NCBI GenBank assembly: GCA_036435485.1 | Contig: CM071600.1 | Span: 115,188,046 to 115,252,045 of the forward strand | DNA length: 64,000 nt | From: Saposhnikovia divaricata | Taxonomy: Eukaryota > Streptophyta > Magnoliopsida > Apiales > Apiaceae | Reading direction: 5' to 3' | In this document: piece by piece, positions 49,052-60,512 of the stretch | Layout: each line of letters begins with the position of its first letter | Numbering within the stretch: the first letter of the stretch is position 1 | Position numbers and translations under genes: made by a program | The notes under the pieces: generated by a model | Told to the model about the DNA's origin: nothing | What the model saw: the letters and a program-made list of their open reading frames with translations, nothing else | The model's database searches: none

Positions 49052-51825
49052 TGTAAGAACCCCAAATTTTGGATATAATTAAAACTTTTTATTATGTACT
49101 GAGGTAATGGTGAATAGTGATTACGACTACGATGTAACGATTGAGATAATGAATGAAAGGAATAGATTTGGATTCAAATGTTTATATGCCATGAAGAATA
49201 CTATTGGTTGACAATTTAGATAAGAATTATCTATCTCCTAGGGAATTAAGATTTGATAATTCTAAAGAAGAAGATTATTCGTATGTCATCCAAATCGATA
49301 TCTGTTATTGGTCCAGTGGTTCCGTAAAAAGGTTAAGGAACGATCGAAAGAGATCAGGGACAATTGTACAACCCTAAGAGAATAAGTAAAGAATAAAGAA
49401 TGAATAGTGTTTTGGTGGAATTAGGAATATTATTAGACGACGCTATATAGAAGTACCCGGAACGAAATTCTGAGTTCGTATTAGTGCTCCAGGGGGAAAA
49501 ATAGTGTATGTAAAAGCTGTCGGATTCTGAAAAATAGCACTTTTATTTTCCCCGAGATTTCCCTGGACACTGAAAGACCTAACAGATTATTAAAAGGATT
49601 TAAGGAATGTGGATCCGAGAGTTATTAAGAATGATGGAGTATAGTATTATAAATATTAAGAAGGTTTCCGGTAAAACCCTAACTAGAAATCCTTGGGATA
49701 TTCTTTCGAACGATCAATGAATTGAGCAATAAACGAACAAAGGAACAAGCAGAGAACCAAGATGCAAAAGAACAAACCAAGCAACTCCAACACTCTCTCT
49801 AAAGCACCATTCGGCTTTTCATAAATTCAAAAGGAGAAATCAAGCTTCCACTCCTTGTTTGATCTTATAATTTTTAAGGTGAGTCCTATATTTCAAGAAA
49901 GTAATCTCCTCAAAATTTTAGCTTCAAATTCTTTTGTTTCCATTTTCAAAAAAATCAAGAAAGAGGAGGGTGAATAGTGCTTTCATGAAACTAACATTGT
50001 TTTTCTTGATTCTTTTGGATGATCCAAGCTTTGTTAAGGTGTTCTAAGGATTGATCAAGGTTTATTAAGGTCTTACATACTCCAAGGAAGGTATAAACTT
50101 CAAGAACCCTAGTCTTTGATTTGAGTTTTAATGGAGTTTTAGATGAGATTTGATAATGTTTATGGCTTGTATTCATGATTTTGAACATGTATGTTGTGTG
50201 GGTGTTATAAAAAGGTTAATATATGTTTTGTGGCTCCAAGACCTGTTGAGGCAGTGAGGGAGATGATAAATAGTGCCCATGAGTGTTGGTGGTGGATTGA
50301 ATGATTATTTGGAGGGTTTTGATTTTGGAAATATCCGAGTTATAGCCGTCGTAATGCCCGATTTTCGTTAACCTCTAGAAAACCGTGCATAACAGTTAGG
50401 ATGAGTTTCTTGCCTTGATGAATAAATGACATGCCCTTGTAGATCTCGAGCCATAGATCGTTTTGGCGCAAGAATCGAAACATTCCGACTTACGGTTTAG
50501 GAGTTATGGCCGATATATTAAAAGTAGTTCGAAACCGTAAATGAGAATTCGAAACTGAAATTGAACCCTCGTAAAATACGTAAGTCAGTGGCGAATCTTG
50601 GTAATTAAATACTAGAGGTAAAAAGGAAGGTGTGAGAGAAAACCTCAAGTGAAACGGATCGTTTTTCGATTTTATAAAAATGTTGGAATCAAAATTAAAC
50701 GCGAACGAACCCCTAAAAACCCGCTTGGTTATAACTTTGGTAAAACACTTAGAAAACGAACGATAAAACTAGAAGTATAATCCCGGTTCGTAATCGATCG
50801 ACTTTAGAACTTATACGACTTAAGTATATACCAAGTGTGGGTACGATGACATGTCGTAATAACGAACGAATGTCGGATCGTATTAGTAATAAAAAGAGTT
50901 ACACTAAAAGGTGTATAACGAGATAATTCGAAAACGTGTTTCGATTTAAGTGAAGTTATACTTAGACTTTTAAAACGTGTTAAGTGGTTAATCTCGAATA
51001 TTCTAATTGTTTATAGATCATCGAGCAGACCCAGGACACGCTATCTCCACCCAAACCTGATTACCAGGCAAGTGTTCAAACCTTTGAACCTGTTGTTGTG
51101 ATAATATATGTATATGATTTATGTTTTACATATGCCATCACATGCATGCCTGTTTCCAATTATATTATGACTCTGGTTTTTGTGATACTTGTTCCCTAAA
51201 ACTGATATTGGCTTATAGACTAGATATGATTTATCAGTAATAAGCCGGATTGTTTTGGTAAGACCCTTAGCGAAGGGCATATGATATTCATTCTAAATAT
51301 AGACCGGGAGTCGGTATTTTGAGTTATAGATACGTGGAAACCCGGAGGGATTCCAACGACAGATTATTAATTATCTGAGGAATGTTATTGTTAAACGTTA
51401 TTATATTCCATAAAGTATCAATTACTTGAAAATATTTCGAGGAATGTTATTCGAGTATTATCTCAGTCGAGAGATAATAAATGAATGTTAGTTTCGAATA
51501 TTCATTTAAGGTTTTATGTACTTAATGAATATTATTTTAAAATATTCATTGGAAGTTCTATTTACTTAAGGAATATTATTTTGATTATTCCTTTAAAGTT
51601 TTGATTACTAAATGAATATTATTTGGATATTCATTTAGAAGATTAAATATTAGATGAAAATTATTTTCAAATATTCATTTAAGGTTTAACTTATTTATTG
51701 AATATTATTTTAAATATTTATTGGAGTTTAATTATTTAATGAATATTATTTCGAATATTCATTTAAGGAGGGATTTATTTAGTAAATAATTCCATATATT
51801 CATTCGAGGATTACTTACGAGCAAT
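49052..51825 (+). repeat. Gypsy-3: partial long Ty3/gypsy LTR
   Basis: Begins TGTAAGAACCCCAAATTTTGG inside the copia gag fragment and is interrupted at 51825 by SIRE-C, so at least 2774 bp long. A stretch at about 50340-50375 (ATGCCCGATTTTCGTTA) matches the Gypsy-1 LTR on the other strand, linking the two families. It contains no ORF worth calling. The end of the LTR and its element lie beyond the window. Confidence 0.75.
51375..51825 (+). repeat. Degenerate hairpin repeat in the Gypsy-3 LTR
   Basis: Roughly eight units of about 50 bp, each with GAATATT and AATATTC as an inverted pair around a TTT-rich loop (for example ATGAATATTATTTCG followed by AATATTCAT). Copies are divergent. Confidence 0.75.
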
Positions 51826-52470
51826 TGAAAGGCATATGACTCAGCCTATTTGTAGTTCGAGGATCCTAATCCAATTAAACTAGATTGTAATAAGTAAATA
51901 ATATCAACTGTCACAGGAATCTCAAAAGATGATAACCGTCAGAAGAAAAATCAACAAGTAAATCTATAGTTTTGATGTTTTACACTGGAAGAAGATTCAG
52001 ATATCTGATCAGGCCTCAAGGTAGCATTGAAACAAGTGGATTCATTTAAGAAGACAGAGATTTCTATTAGTGACAAGAAACAATTTCAGTACCGAATGAT
52101 TGATGAGAGTGAAGAGTATAAAAAGACCACAGTGTTAAAAGTCACGATGAAGAACAGAGATTGGAGTTAGTCGTTCATGAACCAGACAGTACATCGAACG
52201 TCAACATCATGCCAGTGTATGTTCCTTATTATAATTACATGGTTTTCAGCGGAGTATCGACTATTAAAGAATTTATATTAATTCTATTTTAATTGATTAA
52301 GTCAAGTAATTAAGTTAATAAATAAATTAATTCTATCAGAATTAATATATTTGTTAAAGTGATTATTAGATTAATTAAATAAGAATTAATATGAAAAAGG
52401 ATTAATTAGTTAAATGATTTTTAATAAGTCATTTAATTAATTATAAACTGAAAAATATGATGATATAACT

Positions 52471-52760
52471 ATCAAACTGATAGTTATACCGATAGTCATA
52501 TTCAGTTTATAAAGGAGATAGTCATATTCAGTTTATAAAGGAGATAGTCATATTCAGTTCAAAGGAGATAGTCATATTTCATTCAAATGGTAAGTTATAC
52601 CGAATGTTATATTGACTTGGTAAGTCATACCGAATGTTATATTGACTTGATAAGTTATACCGAAAGTCATATTTAAGCTGGACAGTCATATTACATTGAT
52701 TTGATAGTCATACCGATTGTCATATTAATGTAAAATGATTGTCATATCAGTTTAAATCAA
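52471..52760 (+). promoter_or_regulatory. U3 motif array of SIRE-C (GATAGTCATATT / TTATACCGA)
   Basis: GATAGTCATATT at 52491, 52517, 52543 and 52567 (period 26, then 24), followed by units of TAAGTYATACCGAATGTTATATT (period about 34) near 52591, 52621 and 52651. The TATA box TATATAAGG follows at 52781. By position it is a promoter-proximal repeat array. The bound factor is unknown. Confidence 0.6.
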
Positions 52761-52780
52761 GTAATATGACTATGGCTGTG

Positions 52781-52789
52781 TATATAAGG
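52781..52789 (+). promoter_or_regulatory. TATA box of the SIRE-C LTR
   Basis: TATATAAGG, just downstream of the U3 array. Confidence 0.65.
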
Positions 52790-53208
52790 CAGAAGAATGC
52801 AGAAGCAAAAGAACCAGTCGAGCTAAACAAGAAAAATACACACAGCAGCTATTTTCTCTCTCTCTCAAGCTCAAGAACACCTACAAATTTAATTCTGTAA
52901 ATTCAAGTTCATCTCAGTTGTAATATCCTATCCATTGGAACTTGTTTACTTGTGATTCTTGTACTACTAGCGAATTAAGTTTCCTAGTTCACAAATTGAT
53001 ATCTTGATTTAATTAACTAAATTAGCAAAGTTCATGTTGAATTTTCTAATTAGTTATTAATTACTTGATAATCATTTGGACTGATTTTGTAACACCCATC
53101 AAGTTAATATATTGTTATATTCAACTTGAAATTTGTGTTATATTATTCCGCACAAAATATTCGTTTAAGTGAAAATTATTTAACGAATAAATTTTGAGAA
53201 AATGGTAT

Positions 53209-53240
53209 AGATTGTATTCAACCCCCCCCTTCTACAATCT
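53209..53240 (+). promoter_or_regulatory. C-loop hairpin at the end of U5, SIRE-C
   Basis: A perfect 8-bp stem, AGATTGTA / TACAATCT, encloses a loop with eight C, 14 bases before the LTR end. Confidence 0.65.
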
Positions 53241-53256
53241 TATCGGACCTAACAAT

Positions 53257-53268
53257 TGGTATCAGAGC
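53257..53268 (+). promoter_or_regulatory. Primer binding site of SIRE-C (initiator tRNA-Met)
   Basis: TGGTATCAGAGC, two bases after the LTR. Confidence 0.95.
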
Positions 53269-53352
53269 CTATTGATTGATACACAAATCAAGATCCTATT
53301 TTTACTCAATCAAAAATCAAGCTCGAATTTTTAACTCTCTTAAAAATTCATC

Positions 53353-55809
53353 ATGTCAGCCAAAGGCAATGTTAAAATTCCTATCTTTAATAAAGATAAC
53401 TATGATATGTGGAAAAACAAAATGGAGTTATTTCTTGATGTAGCAAACCCAAGATTTTTGTGGGTTTTGGAAAATGGACCAGTGACTCCCATGCAACATG
53501 ATACTGAAACAGTTGTAAATGGAACTGTAACAGTCCCTGCCAAATCCTATCCAAAGGACCCTAAGAACTATACCTCTGAAGATAAGGAGGAAGCTGGATT
53601 GGATAAAAACTTGAGACTCATTCTATTGGATTCCTTAGATGCTGTAATGTATAGCCATGTGAGGAATTGTAAAACTGCTAAGCACATCTGGGAAACTATT
53701 GAGGTCATTAATGAAGGGACTGATGAAGTCAAGGAAAATAGACTACAAATTCTAACTTCTGAATATGAACACTTTAGAGCTGGCCCTAATGAAGGCATTC
53801 AGGAAGTGTTCGAAAGGTATAACAAAATAATCAACAACTTGCAAGTTCATGGCAAGCAATATACTCAGAAGGAGATCAACATGAAGTTTTTACTAACTAT
53901 GCCTACTTACTTGGAACATAGAATCACTGCCATCAGAGAATCTAGAGATTTAACTCAGGTTGCTCTTGAAAGGCTGTTTGGTGTTCTGAAAACATATGAA
54001 TTAGAACAAGTACAGCAAAAGGAATTCTATGGCAAAGGCAGAATGGCAAATTCTTCTACAGCTCTAGTGGTTGAGGTTCCTAAGGAAGTGGAAACTAAAG
54101 TTGTTCAACCTATCAGTTTCAACAAGGAACAAACTGAAGTAGAACTTGGCCAAACACCAGCTACTCAGGATGGTGGAGAATTTTATTCACTTGAAGAGCT
54201 GGATCAATTAGAAGATGAATCTATGGCAATGATGGTGAGACAATTCAGCAACTTCAGATTCAGAAGAAATCCAAAGTTCAGGTTTAAGTCAAATAACAGA
54301 TTTCAGAGAGGAGGTTCTTCATCCTCTAGTAACATGGGAGGTTATAAAACTAGAACTGTTGACAGAAGCAAAATCCGTTGTTTCAATTGTAATGAGTTGG
54401 GACATTTTGCTACTGAGTGTCAGAAACCCAAGCAAGCACAGAAGAAAGATTATGCTTCTGAAAAGAAGAAAAGTGGAAGAGCTTATGTGGCTGCTGGTAA
54501 AAGCTGGGATGACAAAGATAGCGAAGATGAAGAATATGGAAACTTTACGTTGGTGGCAAATGCTGAATCTTCAACTTATTATACCACACCGGTAATTCTT
54601 ACTGATGCTCAATTAATTGATAGTTTACGTAGTTCCTTGAATAATGCACAAAGAGGGTACGAGAGAATAAGTCTTGTTAACACTAACCTTGAAAATCAAA
54701 TGTTAGATTTAAAAAAGGTGCAGGTTAATCAAGATAAGAATATAGAAGAAATAGCTCGACTTAACTACAGAGAAAAGGGTCTAGGAGAATACATGGTAAA
54801 ACAAGTTGATAGGATTGCTGAACAAGAAACCAAGATTAGAGAACTTGAAACACAGGTTAGAGCGTGTTATAATACTGTTAAAGTTTCTAAAGAATTCTTC
54901 AAAAAACAAGCAGTAGAACAAACTGTAGGAATAGGATTTGATTACAGTCAAGCTGTTGGTTCTTTGAGTAATCATTCTCCTAATTCTATCCCAGCTAAAG
55001 AAAGAGGTATACCATATATTCTCAAGAATGTTGAAAAACCAATGTTTACAAAATCTGATGCTGGTCCACCAGATATTCGTTCTATGGTTATACATGAAGA
55101 AATGAGAAATGAGGATAGTGCAAATGGCACAGTCCTTGTTAAGAATAAATGTGCTAAGGATAAAACTGTTAAGAACTCTAATACAAAGAATGTGTCATCC
55201 AAGAAAAATGTCACAGTCTTTGTTAAGGCTAAATCAGTTGAAGACGTTAACACAACAAATGTTTCATCCAAGAAAGATGTACCTAAAGTACCAGTCAAAG
55301 TTGTTGAAACAGCTAGTTCTTCTAAGACTGGATTAGGTAGTAACAAGTCAAAACAGAAAAATACCATGTCTACTATTGATTCTAATCATAAAGCATGTGG
55401 TATTATCAATTGTATGTCTTGTGCTTTTAACAATATGCGTGCTTATTTTAATGGTAATTATGCATGTGTTAAACAGAATGCTCCTCGACAGCACATGAAC
55501 AGGAACAATATTGTTCGATCTAAGACTACTTTTCCTCCTCAAGTTAGGAGAGAGACATTTGCACCTAAGACTAAACAAAAGATTACCAAGAATGTCTACC
55601 AGGTCAAATGTCCAGTCAATGACACAAGTGTTACTGCTGCGAGAGAAACATGGATACCCAAGATTAAATAAAAGATTTTCAAATCTGTTTATAAGGTTAA
55701 ATGTTTATTGACTAAAGAGGTTAAACTTAAAAATGTTGTTTTGCCTGACAAAGGTCAATACTTTAAATACGCAGGACCAAATCAAATTTGGGTCCCGAAG
55801 AAGGTTTAA
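53353..55809 (+). pseudogene. gag: Gag of SIRE-C with one premature stop
   Basis: From the ATG at 53353, 772 codons are open to a TAA at 55669-55671. The same frame then continues for 45 codons to WVPKKV and a TAA at 55807-55809, the place where the other SIRE Gags end. Copia capsid motifs occur at about 10-230 (FNKDNYDMWKNKMELF, WETIEVINEGTDEVKEN). A zinc knuckle CFNCNELGHFATEC is at 343-356, followed by a coiled coil. The region around the stop is a diverged tandem duplication: a KQKITKNVYQVKC-like segment recurs as KIFKSVYKVKC about 93 bp later, with the stop where the first copy has Gln. Whether the stop is leaky is unknown. Confidence 0.85.
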
Positions 55810-58800
55810 CTCATTTGTCATTGCAGGGTATTGAACAGGTTGATCGAGTAACCTGGATCTTGGACAGTGGATGTTCAAGGCATATGACTGGAGATAGAAC
55901 CCTGCTGACAAATGTGGTGGAGAAGGCCGGCCCAGTAGTTACCTTTGGAGATAACAGCAAAGGTAGAACTGATGGATATGGCAGACTTGAAGCTGGAAAT
56001 GTTATCATTGATGAAGTTTCTTTTGTGAAAGGACTTGAGCACAATTTGCTCAGTGTCAGTCAATTCTGTGATAAAGGCTATGAAGTTCATTTCAACAAGA
56101 AGAATTGTCTAATTTCGCACAAGAGACATGAAAATCCACAACTGACAGGAGTTAGAAAAGGCAATCTGTACGTAGCCAATATGAACTCAGGAAGCACTGA
56201 AGAAGTCACTTGCTTCTACACTAAAGCATCTAATGATGAGAGTTGGCTATGGCACAAGAAACTTTCTCATCTTAATTTTAAGACAATGAATTCTCTGGTC
56301 AAAAGAGAATTGGTGAGAGGTTTGCCTTCAATGGAATTCACTCAAGAAGGACTGTGTGATGCATGTCAAAAGGGCAAGCTAAAAAGGGCAAGTCACAGGA
56401 GCACTGATACATCTTCAATAACTGAACCATTACAATTACTTCATATGGATTTGTTTGGTCCAGTTAATGTGATGTCTATGTCAAGGAAGAGATATGCTCT
56501 AGTGATTGTTGATGATTTTTCAAAATACACATGGGTTCTGTTTTTGAATTCTAAAGATGAGACTCCACAACTGGTGATTGATCACATTAAATTAATTGAG
56601 CGAGATTCTACGTATCCAGTGAGAGCTATAAGATCAGACAATGGAACTGAATTCAAGAATGCAGTTCTAAATGACTTTTGCACTGAGAAGGGTATAACCA
56701 GACAATATTCAGCCCCAAGAACTCCTCAGCAAAATGGGGTAGTGGAAAGTAAGAATAGAACCTTGATTGAAGCTGCACGTACTATTCTAAGTGAATCAAG
56801 GCTTCCATTGTACTTTTGGGCTGAAGCCATCGATATTGCGTGCTATACCCAGAATCGAACTCTAATCAATAAAGATCAAATGAAGACACCCTATGAAATT
56901 ATGGCTGATAAGAAACCTTCACTCAAATACTTTTATGTATTTGGGGCAAAGTGCTTTGTGCTTAAAGAAGGTGATGATCAAGGTGGTAAATTCGATACCA
57001 AAGCATTTGAAGCAATTTTTATTGGTTATTCAATGAGAGCATACAGGGTGTATGTGATTGATGAACAGAAGATGATGGAAAGTGTCAATGTAACATTCGA
57101 TTACACTAAACTCCCTAGTATCCAAACTGAGAATCCATCTGAGAAGCTATCTTTCGATGACATGACAGATACAGATTCAGATGATGACAATGCACCTGAG
57201 ATTTTTGCTGATGCTAATGACAACAATGATGATCAGGGTAATGGTGATGAAATCAATGATAGTAGTCAAAATTCCTCTGACTCTCCTAATCAATCATCAT
57301 CTAGTCAACCTAGCAACAACTCAGGGGGAGAAAATGAAGGGTCAACTGGTCACACTCAACATCCCAATGAAGGTCAAGGTGAATCATCAAGATCTAATCT
57401 TCCCAGACAGACTGTTTGGAATAGAGCTCATCCTTTTGAGTTAATCATTGGTGATCCAGTTTTTGGTGTAAAGAATAGAAGAGCTTTTCAGAATCAATGC
57501 AATTATTCAGGGTTTCTATCTGAAATGGAACCTAAGAAAACTGAAGAAGCTCTTTCTGATCCTGATTGGGTGATTGCTATGCAAGATGAACTCCAATTTA
57601 AACAACAAGAAGTTTGGAAGCTGGTACCCAGACCTACAGACAGACCAGTAGTTGGCACAAGGTGGGTATTCAGAAACAAACTTGATGAAGATGGCACAGT
57701 GACGAGAAATAAAGCAAGACTGGTAGCAAAGGGTTACTCCCAATCTGAAGGCATTGACTATGATGAGACCTATGCTCCAGTGGCTAGACTTGAGGCCATA
57801 AGAATATTCTTGGCATTCGCAGCATTTTCAAACTTTAAAGTTTATCAAATGGATGTCAAGAGTGCTTTCTTGAATGGCAAGCTAGATGAAGAGGTTTATG
57901 TAGAACAGCCCCTGGCTTTGAAGATCCAGATTTAATTGACTATGTCTACTTCCTTTTCAAGGCTGTCTATGGTCTTAAGCAAGCACCAAGGAAATGGTAT
58001 GACACTCTCTCTGAATTTTTACTTGAAAATGATTTTGTTAGAGGTGTCATAGACAAAACTCTCTTTACAAAGAAACATAAGAATGATACAATTATAGTCC
58101 AAGTCTATGTGGACGATATAATATTCGGGTCTACTAATGATCTTTTGTGCAAGAAATTTGCAAAGTTAATGCAGGGTAGATTTGAAATGAGCATGATGGG
58201 TGAGCTGAAGTTCTTTCTTGGATTGCAAATAAGTCAAAGGACAGATGGAATATTTATCTGTCAATTCAGGTATGTCAAAGAGCTTCTCAAGAAGTATCAA
58301 ATGGAGGACTCTTCTTCAGCAAAGACACCATCATCCACAACTGTCAAATTTGGAGCATGTGAAAATTCTTCCAAGATAGATATCACAAGCTACAAAGGTA
58401 TGATAGGCTCATTACTTTATCTTACTGCGAGTAGACCTGATATTATGCATGCTACGTGTTTGTGTGCAAGGTTCCAATCGGATCCTAGAGATGTTCATCT
58501 CATTGCTGTTAAAAGAATTCTGAGATATCTTAAGGGTACGCCTAACCTAGGCATCTGGTACCCTAAAGATTCTGGTTTTAATCTTGTTGAATATACAGAT
58601 TCTGACTATGCAGGAAGTGTTGTGGATAGAAAAAGCACATCTGGGAGTTGTCAATTCCTAGGTGGTAGACTAGTTTCCTGGTACAGCAAGAAACAACAGC
58701 TGGTTTCCAACTCAACGGCTGAAGCTGAATATATAGCTGCTGGAAGCTGTTGCGTACAGATTTTGTGGATCAGGAATCATCTGAGAGACTATGGCTTTGT

Positions 58801-59056
58801 GCTCGATAAAATTCCAATTTTATGTGATAATACAAGTGCCATAGCAATCTCTAACAATCCTGTGCAGCACACAAGGACAAAGCATATTGACATCAGGTAT
58901 CATTTTATTCGAGAGCATGTCATGAATGGTACCGTGGAGTTATTTTTTGTACCCACGGAAGAACAAACAGCAGATATTTTTACTAAGTCTCTTGACGAAT
59001 CCACATTTACCAGAATTGTTAGTGAATTGGGTATGTTAAATAGTCCTAGTAATTAA
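55788..59056 (+). pseudogene. pol: Pol of SIRE-C with one frameshift
   Basis: The frame is -1 relative to gag and is preceded by CATTGCAG|GG (55818-55827). The protease DSGCSRHMTGD, integrase (HMDLFGPV, RSDNGTEF, NGVVESKNRT) and first half of reverse transcriptase are open to 57935. A one-base loss in a C run at 57909-57912 shifts the frame. The rest (YVDDIIFGST, RNase H with STAEAEYIAAGSC and KHIDIRYHF) is open in the next frame to 59056. Everything else matches a normal SIRE Pol, so the break is probably recent. Confidence 0.92.
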
Positions 59057-60512
59057 ACTGGTTAATATCTGAGGTTTGATCTTTAATAATTTACAAGTGA
59101 TTGATGTGTTAATATTTGTTATTAAATCACTTGTATAATTATTTTATCAACTTATACTCTTGCTTATTTCATCTTAAATCATTGTTATTATCTTCTGTAC
59201 ATACTTTTAATTACTTATTATATTTTTAGATTAATTCATTTTCTTTGAAAATATTTTTCTCGAATTTTACAAGCTGTAATTTATGAGAAATCTATTTTTC
59301 TTGAAAATGTTATTGTTTTTAATTCAGTTTGATTATTTTTGTTGTTTAAATAAATCATAGTTTCTTTTTGAATAATTTTCTATATGGAAATTGTTTTATT
59401 AGAAAATTTATAGATTTATTAACTCATCAGAAATAATTATGTAAATATGTAGTATGATTATTTGGTTTTATTTTATTTTATTTTGATTTGTAATGTTTGT
59501 CCTTCTGTTATTAATGTTTGATTTCGTAAAAGGGACTGCATATGATCGTTTTTATAATTTTTATTAGGTTTTATAATTTTAGTATAAATTAATTTGCTAT
59601 TTTTTGTTTATGTAAATTATTAATGTGATTTTCTTGTTAAAATTCTGTTAAAATTCTGTTTTTAGTTAGTTATATTAACTGTTTTGTTAGAATATAACTA
59701 TCGGTATAACAATCTACTTGATTGTTATATTCGAACTGGCGATTAGTTATATTAGTTTTAAATGGTGTAATATAACTTAGTAATAAATTAGATATAACTT
59801 TGTTTTTGTTTTAATATAACGGTTAATTAGATTATAGTTATATTGTGTTTTTATAGTAATATAACTATCGGTATAACTGTGATTTTGTTGTTATATTATG
59901 TGTTTTTCGGTAGTTATATTAGAGATTAAGTGTGATATAACTTACTGCCAAGGATAGTCATATTACGTTTTAAACGTAATATAACTATCGGTATGACTAT
60001 CACCCGATAGTCATATCACAGTCATTTGATATATAAGAGCAAAGTTATATTCGACAGTCATATCTCAGTGGTTGTTATATTGGCGTGTTAAGTCACCCAA
60101 TTCGTTCGAACAATACATACACAATATACACACCATTTTCGAACGAATTGCTGTCAAATTTCTGTTTCAAATCATACTCAAAACACGTTTCTAAGGACAA
60201 TTATTGGTTACCCAGTCAATAATCTTCATAATCAAGGTTAAAATGTAAGATTTGGTCGAAGTTTTGAGTTTTTGAGTTTGAAAAGTTCGAATTTTTGATC
60301 TAAAAATCTGAACAAATGGTGATGATTTTGTAAAATCTAAAAATACATGTGTGTTTGTATTGCAATCAAGATCTTTGTCTAAATTTTTCAAAATTTTTGA
60401 TAAAGATTTTGATTTTTCGAATTTTTATTTATTTATTAATTCGAATTTGGTAATTTAATTGGGTTAAATTGTTGAATTTTGCAGATTTTCTAATTTTAAT
60501 CCCTGATTTGCA
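59057..60512 (+). other. Spacer between pol and ORF3 of SIRE-C
   Basis: 1456 bases, AT-rich, no coding. The first 600 bases are featureless. 59690-60090 holds a motif array followed by a TATA box. A splice-acceptor-like TTTTGCAG lies at 60477-60484, shortly before the ORF3 ATG. Confidence 0.75.
59690..60037 (+). promoter_or_regulatory. Putative ORF3 promoter of SIRE-C: array of LTR-like motifs plus TATA box
   Basis: ATATAACTATCGGTATAAC or close variants occur at 59692, 59859 and 59979, with further TAGTTATATT and GATAGTCATATT words between. These are largely the reverse complement of the TTATACCGATAGTCATATT words of the U3 array. GATATATAAGAGC (60029-60041) resembles the LTR TATA region and lies about 480 bp before the ORF3 ATG. 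Confidence 0.5.

Larger units (their letters stand above)
51826..53254 (+). repeat. 5' LTR of SIRE-C
   Basis: 1429 bp, TGAAAGGCATATGAC...GGACCTAACA. The last 30 bases are close to those of SIRE-B although the U3 parts differ. Confidence 0.93.

Noticed and set aside
49991..50188. 65-codon minus-strand ORF in the Gypsy-3 LTR
   Set aside because: Short, within an LTR, no recognisable motif.
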